DNA of 64,000 bases from Piscicola geometra (taxonomy: Eukaryota > Annelida > Clitellata > Hirudinida > Piscicolidae). The position numbers and the translations under genes are program-made. Of this stretch, positions 42,242 through 59,237 are shown in pieces. The notes beneath the pieces are model-generated. The model worked only from the letters and a program-made list of their open reading frames with translations, ran no database searches and was not told the DNA's origin. The stretch lies in assembly GCA_943735955.1 (NCBI GenBank), contig OX030958.1, positions 11,971,862-12,035,861 on the forward strand, given 5' to 3'. Every line of letters starts with the position of its first letter. The first letter of the stretch is position 1.

Positions 42242-45200
42242 CTCCTGTGGATACTCCATCCTGTGGATACTCCATCCTGTGGAGACTCCATCCTGTGGAG
42301 ACTCCATCCTGTGGAGACTCCATCCTGTGGAGACTCCATCCTGTGGAGACTCCATCCTGTGGATACTCCATCCTGGGGAGACTTCATCCTGTGGATACTC
42401 CATCCTGTGGATACTCCATCCTGTGGATACTTCATCCTGTGGAGACTCCATCCTGTGGAGACTCCATCCTGTGGATACTTCATCCTGTGGAGACTCCATC
42501 CTGTGGATACTTCATCCTGTGGAGACTCCATCCTGTGGAGACTCCATCCTGTGGATACTCCATCCTGTGGAGACTTCATCCTGTGGAGACTCCATCCTGT
42601 GGAGACTCCATCCTGTGGATACTCCATCCTGTGGAGACTTCATCCTGTGGAGACTTCATCCTGTGGAGACTTCATCCTGTGGAGACTCCATCCTGTGGAG
42701 ACTTCATCCTGTGGAGACTCCATCCTGTGGAGACTCCATCCTGTGGAGACTCTATCCTGTGGAGACTCCATCCTGTGGAGACTCCATCCTGTGGATACTT
42801 CATCCTGGGGAGACTCCATCCTGTGGAGACTTCATCCTGTGGAGACTCCATCCTGTGGATACTTCATCCTGTGGATACTTCATCCTGTGGAGACTTCATC
42901 CTGTGGATACTTCATCCTGTGGAGACTCCATCCTGTGGAGACTCCATCCTGTGGATACTCCATCCTGGGGATACTCCATCCTGTGGAGACTTTATCCTGT
43001 GGAGACTTCATCCTGTGGATACTCCATCCTGGGGATACTCCATCCTGTGGAAACTCCATCCTGTGAATACTCCATCCTGTGGAGACTTCATCCTGTGGAG
43101 ACTCCATCCTGTGGACACTTCATCCTGTGGAGACTTCATCCTGTGGATACTTCATCCTGGGGAGACTCCATCCTGTGGAGACTCCATCCTGTGGATACTC
43201 CATCCTGTGGAGACTTCATCCTGTGGATACTCCATCCTGTGGAGACTCCATCCTGTGGATACTCCATCCTGTGGATACTCCATCCTGTGGAGACTTCATC
43301 CTGTGGAGACTCCATCCTGTGGAGACTCCATCCTGTGGAGACTCCATCCTGTGGAGACTCCATCCTGTGGATACTCCATCCTGTGGAGACTCCATCCTGT
43401 GGAGACTCCATCCTGTGGAGACTCCATCCTGTGGAGACTCCATCCTGTGGAGACTCCATCCTGTGGATACTTCATCCTGTGGAGACTCCATCCTGTGGAG
43501 ACTCCATCCTGTGGATACTTCATCCTGTGGAGACTCCATCCTGTGGAGACTCCATCCTGTGGATACTCCATCCTGTGGAGACTTCATCCTGTGGAGACTC
43601 CATCCTGTGGAGACTCCATCCTGTGGATACTCCATCCTGTGGAGACTTCATCCTGTGGAGACTTCATCCTGTGGAGACTCCATCCTGTGGAGACTCCATC
43701 CTGTGGAGACTCCATCCTGTGGATACTCCATCCTGTGGAGACTTCATCCTGTGGATACTCCATCCTGTGGATACTCCATCCTGTGGAGACTTCATCCTGT
43801 GGAGACTCCATCCTGTGGAGACTCCATCCTGTGGAGACTCCATCCTGTGGAGACTCCATCCTGTGGAGACTCCATCCTGTGGAGACTCCATCCTGTGGAT
43901 ACTCCATCCTGTGGAGACTCCATCCTGTGGAGACTCCATCCTGTGGAGACTCCATCCTGTGGAGACTCCATCCTGTGGAGACTCCATCCTGTGGAGACTC
44001 CATCCTGTGGAGACTCCATCCTGTGGAGACTCCATCCTGTGGAGACTCCATCCTGTGGAGACTCCATCCTGTGGAGACTCCATCCTGTGGAGACTCCATC
44101 CTGTGGAGACTCCATCCTGTGGAGACTCCATCCTGTGGAGACTTCATCCTGTGGAGATTCCATCCTGTGGAGACTCCATCCTGTGGATACTTCATCCTGT
44201 GGAGACTCCATCCTGTGGAGACTCCATCCTGTGGATACTTCATCCTGTGGAGACTCCATCCTGTGGAGACTCCATCCTGTGGATACTCCATCCTGTGGAG
44301 ACTTCATCCTGTGGAGACTCCATCCTGTGGAGACTCCATCCTGTGGATACTCCATCCTGTGGAGACTTCATCCTGTGGAGACTTCATCCTGTGGAGACTC
44401 CATCCTGTGGAGACTCCATCCTGTGGAGACTCCATCCTGTGGATACTCCATCCTGTGGAGACTTCATCCTGTGGATACTCCATCCTGTGGATACTCCATC
44501 CTGTGGAGACTTCATCCTGTGGAGACTCCATCCTGTGGAGACTCCATCCTGTGGAGACTCCATCCTGTGGAGACTCCATCCTGTGGAGACTCCATCCTGT
44601 GGAGACTCCATCCTGTGGATACTCCATCCTGTGGAGACTCCATCCTGTGGAGACTCCATCCTGTGGAGACTCCATCCTGTGGAGACTCCATCCTGTGGAG
44701 ACTCCATCCTGTGGAGACTCCATCCTGTGGAGACTCCATCCTGTGGAGACTCCATCCTGTGGAGACTCCATCCTGTGGAGACTCCATCCTGTGGAGACTC
44801 CATCCTGTGGAGACTCCATCCTGTGGAGACTCCATCCTGTGGAGACTCCATCCTGTGGAGACTTCATCCTGTGGAGATTCCATCCTGTGGAGACTCCATC
44901 CTGTGGATACTCCATCCTGTGGAGACTTCATCCTGTGGAGACTCCATCCTGTGGAGACTCCATCCTGTGGATACTCCATCCTGTGGAGACTTCATCCTGT
45001 GGAGACTTCATCCTGTGGAGACTTCATCCTGTGGAGACTCCATCCTGTGGAGACTTCATCCTGTGGAGACTCCATCCTGTGGAGACTCCATCCTGTGGAG
45101 ACTCTATCCTGTGGAGATTCCATCCTGTGGAGACTCCATCCTGTGGATACTTCATCCTGGGGAGACTCCATCCTGTGGAGACTTCATCCTGTGGAGACTC

Positions 45201-48200
45201 CATCCTGTGGATACTCCATCCTGTGGATACTTCATCCTGTGGAGACTTCATCCTGTGGATACTTCATCCTGTGGAGACTCCATCCTGTGGAGACTCCATC
45301 CTGTGGATACTCCATCCTGGGGATACTCCATCCTGTGGAGACTTCATCCTGTGGAGACTTCATCCTGTGGATACTCCATCCTGGGGATACTCCATCCTGT
45401 GGAAACTCCATCCTGTGAATACTCCATCCTGTGGAGACTTCATCCTGTGGAGACTCCATCCTGTGGAGACTTCATCCTGTGGAGACTTCATCCTGTGGAT
45501 ACTTCATCCTGGGGAGACTCCATCCTGTGGAGACTCCATCCTGTGGATACTCCATCCTGTGGAGACTTCATCCTGTGGATACTCCATCCTGTGGAGACTT
45601 CATCCTGTGGAGACTCCATCCTGTGGATACTTCATCCTGTGGAGACTCCATCCTGTGGATACTTCATCCTGTGGAGACTCCATCCTGTGGATACTTCATC
45701 CTGTGGAGACTTCATCCTGTGGAGACTCCATCCTGTGGAGACTTCATCCTGTGGAGACTTCATCCTGTGGATACTCCATCCTGTGGATACTCCATCCTGT
45801 GGATACTCCATCCTGTGGAGACTTCATCCTGTGGAGACTCCATCCTGTGGAGACTCCATCCTGTGGATACTCCATCCTGTGGAGACTTCATCCTGTGGAG
45901 ACTTCATCCTGTGGAGACTTCATCCTGTGGAGACTCCATCCTGTGGAGACTTCATCCTGTGGAGACTCCATCCTGTGGAGACTCCATCCTGTGGAGACTC
46001 TATCCTGTGGAGACTCCATCCTGTGGAGACTCCATCCTGTGGATACTTCATCCTGGGGAGACTCCATCCTGTGGAGACTTCATCCTGTGAAGACTCCATC
46101 CTGTGGATACTCTATCCTGTGGATACTTCATCCTGTGGAGACTTCATCCTGTGGATACTTCATCCTGTGGAGACTCCATCCTGTGGAGACTCCATCCTGT
46201 GGATACTCCATCCTGGGGATACTCCATCCTGTGGAGACTTCATCCTGTGGAGACTTCATCCTGTGGATACTCCATCCTGGGGATACTCCATCCTGTGGAA
46301 ACTCCATCCTGTGAATACTCCATCCTGTGGAGACTTCATCCTGTGGAGACTCCATCCTGTGGAGACTTCATCCTGTGCAGACTTCATCCTGTGGATACTT
46401 CATCCTGGGGAGACTCCATCCTGTGGAGACTCCATCCTGTGGATACTCCATCCTGTGGAGACTTCATCCTGTGGATACTCCATCCTGTGGAGACTTCATC
46501 CTGTGGAGACTCCATCCTGTGGATACTTCATCCTGTGGAGACTCCATCCTGTGGATACTTCATCCTGTGGAGACTCCATCCTGTGGATACTTCATCCTGT
46601 GGAGACTTCATCCTGTGGAGACTCCATCCTGTGGAGACTTCATCCTGTGGATACTCCATCCTGTGGAGACTTCATCCTGTGGAGACTCCATCCTGTGGAT
46701 ACTTCATCCTGTGGAGACTCCATCCTGTGGATACTTCATCCTGTGGAGACTCCATCCTGTGGATACTTCATCCTGTGGAGACTTCATCCTGTGGAGACTC
46801 CATCCTGTGGAGACTTCATCCTGTGGAGACTCCATCCTGTGGAGACTTCATCCTGTGGAGACTCCATCCTGTGGAGACTCCATCCTGTGGAGACTCCATC
46901 CTGTGGATACTCCATCCTGTGGAGACTTCATCCTGTGGATACTCCATCCTGTGGATACTCCATCCTGTGGAGACTTCATCCTGTGGAGACTCCATCCTGT
47001 GGAGACTCCATCCTGTGGAGACTCCATCCTGTGGAGACTCCATCCTGTGGATACTCCATCCTGTGGAGACTCCATCCTGTGGAGACTCCATCCTGTGGAG
47101 ACTCCATCCTGTGGAGACTCCATCCTGTGGATACTTCATCCTGTGGAGACTCCATCCTGTGGAGACTCCATCCTGTGGAGACTTCATCCTGTGGAGACTT
47201 CATCCTGTGGAGACTTCATCCTGTGGAGACTCCATCCTGTGGAGACTTCATCCTGGGGAGACTCCATCCTGTGGAGACTCCATCCTGTGGAGACTTCATC
47301 CTGTGGAGACTTCATCCTGTGGATACTTCATCCTGGGGAGACTCCATCCTGTGGAGACTTCATCCTGTAGAGACTCCATCCTGTGGAGACTTCATCCTGT
47401 GGAGACTCCATCCTGTGGAGACTCCATCCTGTGGATACTCCATCCTGTGGAGACTTCATCCTGTGGAGACTTCATCCTGTGGAGACTCCATCCTGTGGAG
47501 ACTCCATCCTGTGGAGACTTCATCCTGTGGAGACTTCATCCTGTGGAGACTCCATCCTGTGGAGACTCCATCCTGTGGAGACTCCATCCTGTGGATACTT
47601 CATCCTGTGGAGACTCCATCCTGTGGAGACTTCATCCTGTGGAGACTCCATCCTGTGGATACTCCATCCTGTGGAGACTTCATCCTGTGGAGACTCCATC
47701 CTGTGGAGACTTCATCCTGTGGAGACTCCATCCTGTGGAGACTCCATCCTGTGGAGACTCTATCCTGTGGAGACTCCATCCTGTGGAGACTCCATCCTGT
47801 GGATACTTCATCCTGGGGAGACTCCATCCTGTGGAGACTTCATCCTGTGAAGACTCCATCCTGTGGATACTCTATCCTGTGGATACTTCATCCTGTGGAG
47901 ACTTCATCCTGTGGATACTTCATCCTGTGGAGACTCCATCCTGTGGAGACTCCATCCTGTGGATACTCCATCCTGGGGATACTCCATCCTGTGGAGACTT
48001 CATCCTGTGGAGACTTCATCCTGTGGATACTCCATCCTGGGGATACTCCATCCTGTGGAAACTCCATCCTGTGAATACTCCATCCTGTGGAGACTTCATC
48101 CTGTGGAGACTCCATCCTGTGGAGACTCCATCCTGTGGATACTCCATCCTGTGGAGACTCCATCCTGTGGAGACTCCATCCTGTGGAGACTCCATCCTGT

Positions 48201-49318
48201 GGAGACTCCATCCTGTGGAGACTCCATCCTGTGGATACTTCATCCTGTGGAGACTCCATCCTGTGGAGACTCCATCCTGTGGAGACTTCATCCTGTGGAG
48301 ACTTCATCCTGTGGAGACTACATCCTGTGGATACTTCATCCTGTGGAGACTTCATCCTGTGGATACTTCATCCTGGGGAGACTCCATCCTGTGGAGACTC
48401 CATCCTGTGGAGACTTCATCCTGTGGAGACTTCATCCTGTGGATACTTCATCCTGGGGAGACTCCATCCTGTGGAGACTTCATCCTGTAGAGACTCCATC
48501 CTGTGGAGACTCCATCCTGTGGATACTCCATCCTGTGGAGACTCCATCCTGTGGAGACTCCATCCTGTGGATACTCCATCCTGTGGAGACTCCATCCTGG
48601 GGAGACTCCATCCTGTGGAGACTTCATCCTGTGGAGACTCCATCCTGTGGAGACTCCATCCTGTGGATACTTCATCCTGTGGAGACTTCATCCTGTGGAG
48701 ACTTCATCCTGTGGATACTTCATCCTGTGGAGACTTCATCCTGTGGATACTCCATCCTGTGGAGACTTCATCCTGTGGAGACTTCATCCTGTGGATACTC
48801 CATCCTGTGGAGACTCCATCCTGTGGATACTTCATCCTGTGGAGACTCCATCCTGTTAGATACTTCATCCTGTGGAGACTTCATCCTGTGGAGACTTCAT
48901 CCTGTGGAGACTCCATCCTGTGGAGACTCCATCCTGTGGATACTTCATCCTGTGGAGACTTCATCCTGTGGAGACTTCATCCTGTGGATACTTCATCCTG
49001 TGGAGACTTCATCCTGTGGATACTCCATCCTGTGGAGACTTCATCCTGTGGAGACTTCATCCTGTGGATACTCCATCCTGTGGAGACTCCATCCTGTGGA
49101 TACTTCATCCTGTGGAGACTCCATCCTGTTAGATACTTCATCCTGTGGAGACTTCATCCTGTGGAGACTCCATCCTGTGGAGACTTCATCCTATGGAGAC
49201 TTCATCCTGTGGATACTCCATCCTGTGGAGACTCCATCCTGTGGATACTTCATCCTGTGGAGACTCCATCCTGTGGAGACTTCATCCTGTGGAGACTTCA
49301 TCCTGTGGAGGCTTCATC
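42242..49318. repeat. 16-bp minisatellite, copy 3 (7.08 kb, about 442 units)
   Basis: Very close to copy 2 in unit order (long right-hand blocks match unit by unit), including both 17-bp CCTGTTAGATAC units near 48856 and 49129. Its left part differs from copy 2 by gains and losses of whole 16-bp units, for example one unit fewer near 42935 and different block order near 44200. Confidence 0.97.
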
Positions 49319-50247
49319 TTTTTGTGATTTTATTATGTGAAACTTCACTCTTAATAAATAAATTTTTAATATAACTAAAATTAATTAAAAGTGTGCTAAT
49401 AGGTTGGTGTTTTACGGTACTTACTACAGTTCTATTTGTAGCTCACTTTTTTTCTCTTCTTACATGTATTATTTCTTTTTAAAAACACAAAGCGTTTCTT
49501 TTATTTCTAGCATACATTAAACTATTTTTATCAATCAGCTTAGTTGGAAAGTTTCTAGCTAGGATGAATAATATTAAATATCGTTATTATGTTAGGTAAT
49601 TAATTAATACGTAAATGTGATTTGAAAAAGTTATTATGTTGATTAGACTTTTGATCCTTTGTGTTTTGGCATGCATATGAAAAAATAGTTTGTGAAAACT
49701 GTTACACTGAATTAATTCGATGATGTCACGATTTGAATAATTATGTATTCAATTTTTGTCTTTTTTGGTGTCAAAAATGTTTGCAAAATTAAAAAACAAA
49801 AAGTAACCAGACCTGTCAGGGCGTGTCCGAAAGATTTTTTACACTCAGTACTGGATACTAAATTCCAATTTTACATTATTTTATCAAATCTTTATGGAAT
49901 ACTGAATATTTGAAGTGTCTTTTCTCCCAACACTCGATGCCTCGTTTGAAGCGTATAAAAATAATAAAAATATGATATTAAAAAAATTAAATTTATTTAA
50001 TTTAACATGCATTGTTAAAATGTTTGTAATTGTAAATCTATAATAAAATATCGATTGAAATAGTTGAACATGAGAGTTGATAAAATGGTTGTTTGGTGTC
50101 ATAGAATAGTATTTCAAGTGAAAGTCATAGGAAAAAATATTTTGTCAATTACTTTTTTGAAAGTAGGCGGAAAAAAACTATTGAGAAGTCAAATTTCAGA
50201 TGTCAATCTAGAAAATACAGTGAAAACAAATCTAGAAAGCAAAGAAG
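49319..50247. other. AT-rich spacer between minisatellite and gene B (copy 3)
   Basis: Equivalent of 12139-13067. No gene recognised. Confidence 0.55.
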
Positions 50248-51629
<1,382 letters not shown>

Positions 51630-51695
51630 TTTTCTACACTATGAATTATATTGTTGCGATTAAAACAGGTGTGTCAAACGTTATAACATAACGTC

Positions 51696-51703
51696 GTTAT
51701 ATA
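51696..51703 (-). promoter_or_regulatory. TATA box of gene B (copy 3)
   Basis: TATATAAC, same spacing from the start codon as in copy 1. Confidence 0.5.
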
Positions 51704-52780
51704 CTCTAGCTGTATCTGACTAAGGCGCTCACTAAGCTATAAATGTAATCTATTTATATTATTTATTTATAATCAAGGAAAAATTCCATTGAACAGGCCT
51801 AGTGCAAGCTACATCTTTAGAAATAAATTTACAACTTCTTTTTTTATATTTATATTCATTTATTTTATGGAACTGTAAGAACGAAGACAAACCAAGTTTT
51901 TCATGGAACACAAAGTGTATTATGTGTGTCAAATAATTTATTATGTACCCTTTATACCTCATTGATAAAACTCTGAAAAATTCTTCATCAACTACTTTTT
52001 CAAACATTTAAGTTTGTAAAGGAAAGCCTGAATTTTATAAATGTTAAAGGTGAAAAAATTGGAATGACCGTAAATCACCATGTATAAAGTATAATGCGTA
52101 CTTTTGCTCAAGCTTTACAATGCCGCAGGTGTAAAGATTTAGCGATAATAAAATGGTCGCTAATTCCAAATTTTTTTCTCGTTTTAGTTTCTTTAAATAT
52201 TTTTTTATATTCAAAAAAATGGAAAAACAGGTCTCATACATGGTTTATCAGGTATTTTGTATCGGTTTAGTACGGCTATATATTTAGAAAAAACTCACCA
52301 TTTTATTTAAATATTAGTCCTAAAACTGTAGGTTTTAGTAAATTATCAAAAGGATTTCAATACATATTTATTGATCAATTCAGATTCATTAACTTCTTGA
52401 AATAATAACCTACTTTTTTGTGGGGGAAAAGTCGTCTCATAAATGAATTAATAAATGTTCTCTTTTTGTGATACATGAGTAAGATTATCAGATCAATATA
52501 TTTTATTTAATACGTCTGTATAATATTTCTTAAATAAAATATCGATTGAAGATTTCATTTAAAAGTTTTGTTTTTGTCGTAGAATAAACATTTCAAGAAA
52601 AGTCTTTGGTAAGTGTCATGTTTTTGAGTATGTTGTAAGTGAATATTAAAAATATTTTGTTTAAAAATTGAATCTTATATGTCGAGAGAACAATAAAACA
52701 TAGATGGTTAAAAAAATCTAAACCGTAGATGTTTGTAGAGAAGACAAAACTGCCAAGTGGCTGAACCTCCTTTATAATAA
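51704..52780. other. AT-rich spacer between genes B and C (copy 3)
   Basis: Equivalent of 14512-15588. Nothing recognised. Confidence 0.5.
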
Positions 52781-54170
<1,390 letters not shown>

Positions 54171-54225
54171 GTTTGGATCAAAGACAATAGCACAAACAGT
54201 ACATGTGTGCTAAATATTGTCAACG

Positions 54226-54233
54226 CATTTATA
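54226..54233 (-). promoter_or_regulatory. TATA box of gene C (copy 3)
   Basis: TATAAATG, same spacing from the start codon as in copy 1. Confidence 0.5.
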
Positions 54234-54945
54234 CCTTAGCTGTGCCTTATGCACTCACCCTAGCTAGACGTAGAGTAGCTATATAATATATATACTATGT
54301 ACATATATATTAAATTTTTATACAAAAGCCGTATTCCGATGAGCAACCATGGACCACATATTTTTATTACTCAAAAACACGACAGCATTGAAAAATCGTT
54401 CAAGGGGTCTATTGCTTTCTCAGTGAAAAACCTTTGAAAAGGAAAAATATCTAAAAATCATAATTTTGTATCTAAAATGCCTCAAAAATTTGACAAGTAG
54501 CAAGCACAATCATGCCGTCCACCTATCGCTTCAGAGAAACACCTTAAAGACGACGCTTTACGTTCCTTTATCAATCAGCTTAAAAGATTCGTTATACAAT
54601 TCTCTGAGCAATGAAATTCGCACGACTGATTCGAAAACAATAAAATATCTTAACATAATCTTAAATCTAATCCCCTACCACTGGCTAAAAATAGTTTAAA
54701 TAAATTGTTATTATTATTATTATCGTGCTCTACCATTCATTTAGAAATACACTACATGCACTAGGACAGTTTTTTTGTTTTTAGTTAAATTAAATATAAA
54801 AGTTATAAAAATATATGTATATATATATATATTATATACCCATGCATTTTAAAACTAAATCAACATCAAGCCCATTCCCTACTTTCAAGAACAACGGAAA
54901 GTATTATAAAAATGGGGTTTTGTTAATCACAACATTTTAATATAA

Positions 54946-54979
<34 letters not shown>

Positions 54980-55187
54980 TCTTCAGATCTTTACGAAAAG
55001 TAAATAATGATTTAGAAGTAGTTAAATAAGGAGGTAATGAGTTCCAAATATATGAACCAGCATAATGGAAAGAACGTTTAGCAAAAGAGTTATTAATGGA
55101 AGAGATGAAATATTGATTTTGAGTGGATGATCTTAAATTACTTCTATGAGGGTGAGATATTAATGATTTTAGGTATATTGGGGATAC

Positions 55188-57126
55188 GGATCTAGTATTT
55201 TAATCCAACTCCACAAACAATTGGGTGGAGCAACGTAGTTAAGGGGTGGAGCTTAAATAAAACTTTGGCAGACGCCATTACGACGATTACGGCTATTTTA
55301 AATTATCTTAGTTTTATTTAGTTTTAACAAGTTTTTTTCCTATATTTAACGTTAATTCTTAAATAATATATAATTTTATAATATAAATTTTGAATCTAAA
55401 TATAAATTTTGAAGTGTTTTAGAATTTAGATTTCTTAAATTCATCGGTGCTTAAATCTTTGCCTCAATTATGGAAAAAAGACCTTGTAGACGTTTTTAAA
55501 GACATGTCAGTGTAACTTTTATTTTCTATCTTTCTGACTATGGAAATAGGAGGCTGCAGAGGCCAATCAGACTGTCATGAGGATGCCAAGCCTGAAAAGA
55601 TGGAGGAGGAAAAAGAATAAGAAACAGATATGGAGAGCTTGAAAAGGTAACTCGGGGATAGAACATAATGTAGTTGTTCCATAGTCCTTCACACCATGGG
55701 AGATGAAAGACCCTGCATATATGTACTTCTGTAACTTCCATACTCGCTATTGATTACCACAGAAAGGTTTTGCAGCTCAATTCCGACTCTGCCATGACCT
55801 TCAAATGGAAGGAGAAAACCACAGGCAAGTGGGAAGAGAGCTACAGATACCTGAACAAGGCACATCAAGAGTGCAATGCAGCCAGAAAGGAGGGCGAGCC
55901 GAAGATGAAGAAAATGTTTTTGCTATGTTTTGTATCATTTTTTAATTAAATAAACAATTACTTTTTTTTATTCAAATGAAATATTTTCTGAGGTAAAAAA
56001 AGACAACTTGTGATTTTATAATTTTATTCAAGAACATGAAATTCACTAATGTTATTTAAAATATTAATGAATAAATCTTGTGTTTTTTTGTGTGCTTCCA
56101 CAAGAATTCAGCTATGTAGCTGTCCATCTGTGACTTTGAGATGCCCCTTTCAATCTTTTTCAGTTGTTTGAGTTGCCCCCACATACTCTCAACCGTTTGT
56201 GTATGGGCTCTAGTGGTGGGTTCAACAAAATTTGTACTGTGGTTTGGGTATAGTCCATTCCAATCATGACTTCGATCCCCTGGTAGGATGCCCACCTGTC
56301 AGATAAGATGATGGAGCCTGGAGCGATGCAGGCCCTGATCACTCCCAGCAGTGTGGTTGCAGTTCTATCCGGCACAGCATACATGAATGCTTCTTTCGTC
56401 TCCCTGAAAATACCACCAAAAACCCACTGCTGTGGAAGTAGTCAGCCTTGGTGGTTCTTGCGTTTGGAGAATAAGGTCTCGTCTATTTCGACATGCAGAC
56501 CTGGGCCACCAACAACCAATGGAGTCTGAAAGATTCTCCAGAGACACACTTCTCGTATAGCACTTTTCCAGGAGATAAACGTGGAATGTGAAATTAGTAA
56601 TTCTTTTTGACAGAATTTAAATGAAATTAAGTTATCGCTCCAGCAATAAATGAAGACAATAACTTTTTTCAGCTCTATTCTATATTTCTCTAACCATGTT
56701 TCTTTCCTTAGGCTTATTCTCTGCCTGCAACTTCTTTTGAAGCACCTCCATGCCTCCAAAGGAACACATAGTTTCATACTATGTCCATTCCTGCATAAAC
56801 GATTCGAATGTAGAATACCATAACTCTGAAAAAATTGTATTGCCATCTCATTGTTAAACGCTAAAATAGTACTAAAATTCATCTTATCGTCTTAACTAGC
56901 ATTAGAAATAATAACCTCTGTATATTTAACTAAAACGATTTTTTCGAATTGATAAACTATACTATTTAAATTATCAAACTATTTTATTTTAATTCTAAAA
57001 TATTTGAATAAACTTCAAGTAAATACATTTTATAACTATTAAAAATTACTTTTAGTTGTTAAAAAATCTTTAAGCTCCACCCCTTAACTACGTAACTTGG
57101 TGGAGTTGGATTAAAATACTAGATCC
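55188..57126 (-). mobile_element. Merlin-type DNA transposon (copy 3)
   Basis: Target-site duplications GGGGATAC at 55180-55187 and 57127-57134. Confidence 0.92.
56056..56882 (-). pseudogene. Merlin transposase, inactivated (copy 3)
   Basis: Same premature TGA and frameshift as in copy 1. Confidence 0.9.
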
Positions 57127-58293
57127 GGGGATACTAGAGAGTTTTTTAGTTTAAACATAAAAACACAGATTTTAAATATAATCCTAAATTTAATGGGGAG
57201 CCAATGTAATAAGATGAGGCGCCAATGCGACACCCAAATCCCTTCGTGACCATATTAACGTGAGTTGCTTTGGAGGCACAGCAACCGAAGTACGGAAGTT
57301 TTTCGACAATTCTCAATGGCTTTTGCCATTTGAGGCTCTTGAATATAACAAAAATGCTAAGTTGTGTGTTTTATAATTATTTTTAAAGTGACGGGTTTAT
57401 ATATTTAGTGTACAACAAGATAGAATATTGAACCCAATATTTTCTTAACCTGTAATATTTCCGTTTAAAAAATATTTACTAAAATAATACTTTTATAATT
57501 TAAATAATGTAAGAAGCGATAGATGTTTGTGTTTCCTCATATGGGCCCTTGCCTTGTTTGTCTTCCTAGTACTTCAGAACCTCACCATCGAGCCTTTCTC
57601 ATCTGAATGGCTCGGCTCCGATGAATAATCTCGCCAACTCAACTTGAGTTACTAAAGGGTTTGCTCTTTCAACTCATCATATTGCCGCTGAACATCGGAC
57701 GGAAATTGTTATTTCAGTTTCTTGAGCTCTTGTTTTTATAAGTGCTGCCTAATCCAAGTCTCTCGAGTTTAATTAAATCAAGCTCTGAGAAAGGATTAAT
57801 TGTTAGACTATGCCGCTACACGACTCATTTTTAGAGAATTTTTTAAAACAAATTTATTAAGTAAATATTAAATTTGATACATTAAAGTTTATCAATAGAA
57901 TGAAATCTTCATTTGATACAGTTCAATCTGAAAGTTTATAAATCGCACCGTCGATCATGTTTCAAGTGCAAATAAGATGAAATCGTTTAGTTTTTAAATC
58001 GTATATTCATTGGTCATAGTCGAAGAAGAATGCATTGAAATCGTCACACATTGAAGGGGTTGCACACTGAAAGACTAGGGTTCAGTCAGTCAGTCTCCCA
58101 CAGTCTCCCAGACTTCAATATGAACCTTTCCAGATTGAAAAATAATTGTTAAGAATTGTAAAAAAGGCGGGAAGAAAAAGCAAGCGGAAAAATCACATGT
58201 GCACATCATGGCGAAGAAGAGTTCTATGAGGATTCAGAAACTAGCACTAAAAGTTGTTTTTCCGGTTAGGAGTTTCAAAAAAATCTAATAAAA

Positions 58294-59190
58294 TCAATTG
58301 AATCGATTCCAGTTATAATCACGGTTGTCATTGAGCGTTTTGATGCTTTGGTTAACAGTGACTCCAACGTATATGCCGACGATGATGGCAATGATTACAG
58401 TGACTGCAATGCCCACAGCCGAGACGATGTACGAAGCCTTGCGGAGATTTTTCGCTCCTGTGGCGTCCCCACTGCTTGCCGAAGACTGGCCTGACACTGT
58501 GTGTGTGTGATGTATTCTTATTGATGTATTCGTTTTGGTAATGTGTTTAAGTGACGTATGTGGAAAAACAATTCCTGTTATTCTTTCAAAAACATTATAA
58601 AAAATGATAACTTTAAGCTCTATTTAAAACAAAATAAAAACATTTATAAAATATGTTTAGCTCCAAGATAGGACGTAGTTGCAAGGTTGCCATACCTACG
58701 GAAACCAACACAATGGCACAATCAATACTCTTAATTAATTTGGCAAAAAAACGAAACTTGTATTATATTTTTAAATAAAATTCGCTTATTAAATATTCAA
58801 AATTATTTAGAACGTTTACTCACGTGCTAGGATAAAAGCGATGGTTCCAAATATGATCCCACAGCACCAGTACACGAAACAGGAAAGCAAAATAGCGCCT
58901 GTGAAATCCACTCCAACTGGGGGAGCCATCACCACATTTATTGGTTGAGATGAATACATTGGTTGTTGACCGGTATAGGGTTGTTGTTGACCGGGGTATG
59001 GTTGTGGTTGAGCGGGGTATGGTTGTTGTTGACTGGGGTATGGTTGTTGTTGACCGGGGTATGGTTGTTGTTGACCGGGGTATGATTGTTGTTGACCGGG
59101 ATAGGGTTGTTGTTGACTGGGATATGGTGGTTGATTGGTTTCTTGTCCAGAGACAGATCCGAACGAGTATTTGTTGCCTTGGTCTTGCAT
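58294..59190 (-). CDS. Dispanin/CD225-like two-TM protein D (intact)
   Basis: Two exons: 59190-58824 (ATG, MQDQGNKYSFGS) and 58496-58294 (TGA), about 189 residues. Exon 1 has about eight PGQQQPY-type heptads (roughly residues 25-82), then APPVGVDFTGAILLSCFVYW with CCG and IIFGTIAFILA. Exon 2 reads SGQSSASSGDATGAKNLRKA, then SYIVSAVGIAVTVIIAIIVG and a polar tail ending NRFN. The donor is C|GTGAGT and the acceptor follows a short (CA)n, giving a Leu split codon. The intron is only 327 bp, and its TG tract is a few repeats long. This is the best match to the CD225/dispanin consensus in the window: it has both the CCG motif and GD-x-x-GA loop. The duplication breakpoint maps to its second exon (after 58404), so this is the only complete copy. 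Confidence 0.86.
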
Positions 59191-59230
59191 CTTTCCTCTA
59201 TGAATCAGGCGTGTCGGGTCTACCTCAATG

Positions 59231-59237
59231 ATTTATA
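59231..59237 (-). promoter_or_regulatory. TATA box of gene D
   Basis: TATAAAT on the minus strand, about 41 bases upstream of the D start codon. Confidence 0.5.

Larger units (their letters stand above)
54947..57254 (-). mobile_element. CR1/L2-like non-LTR fragment split by Merlin (copy 3)
   Basis: Same fragment and insertion point as in copy 1. Confidence 0.78.
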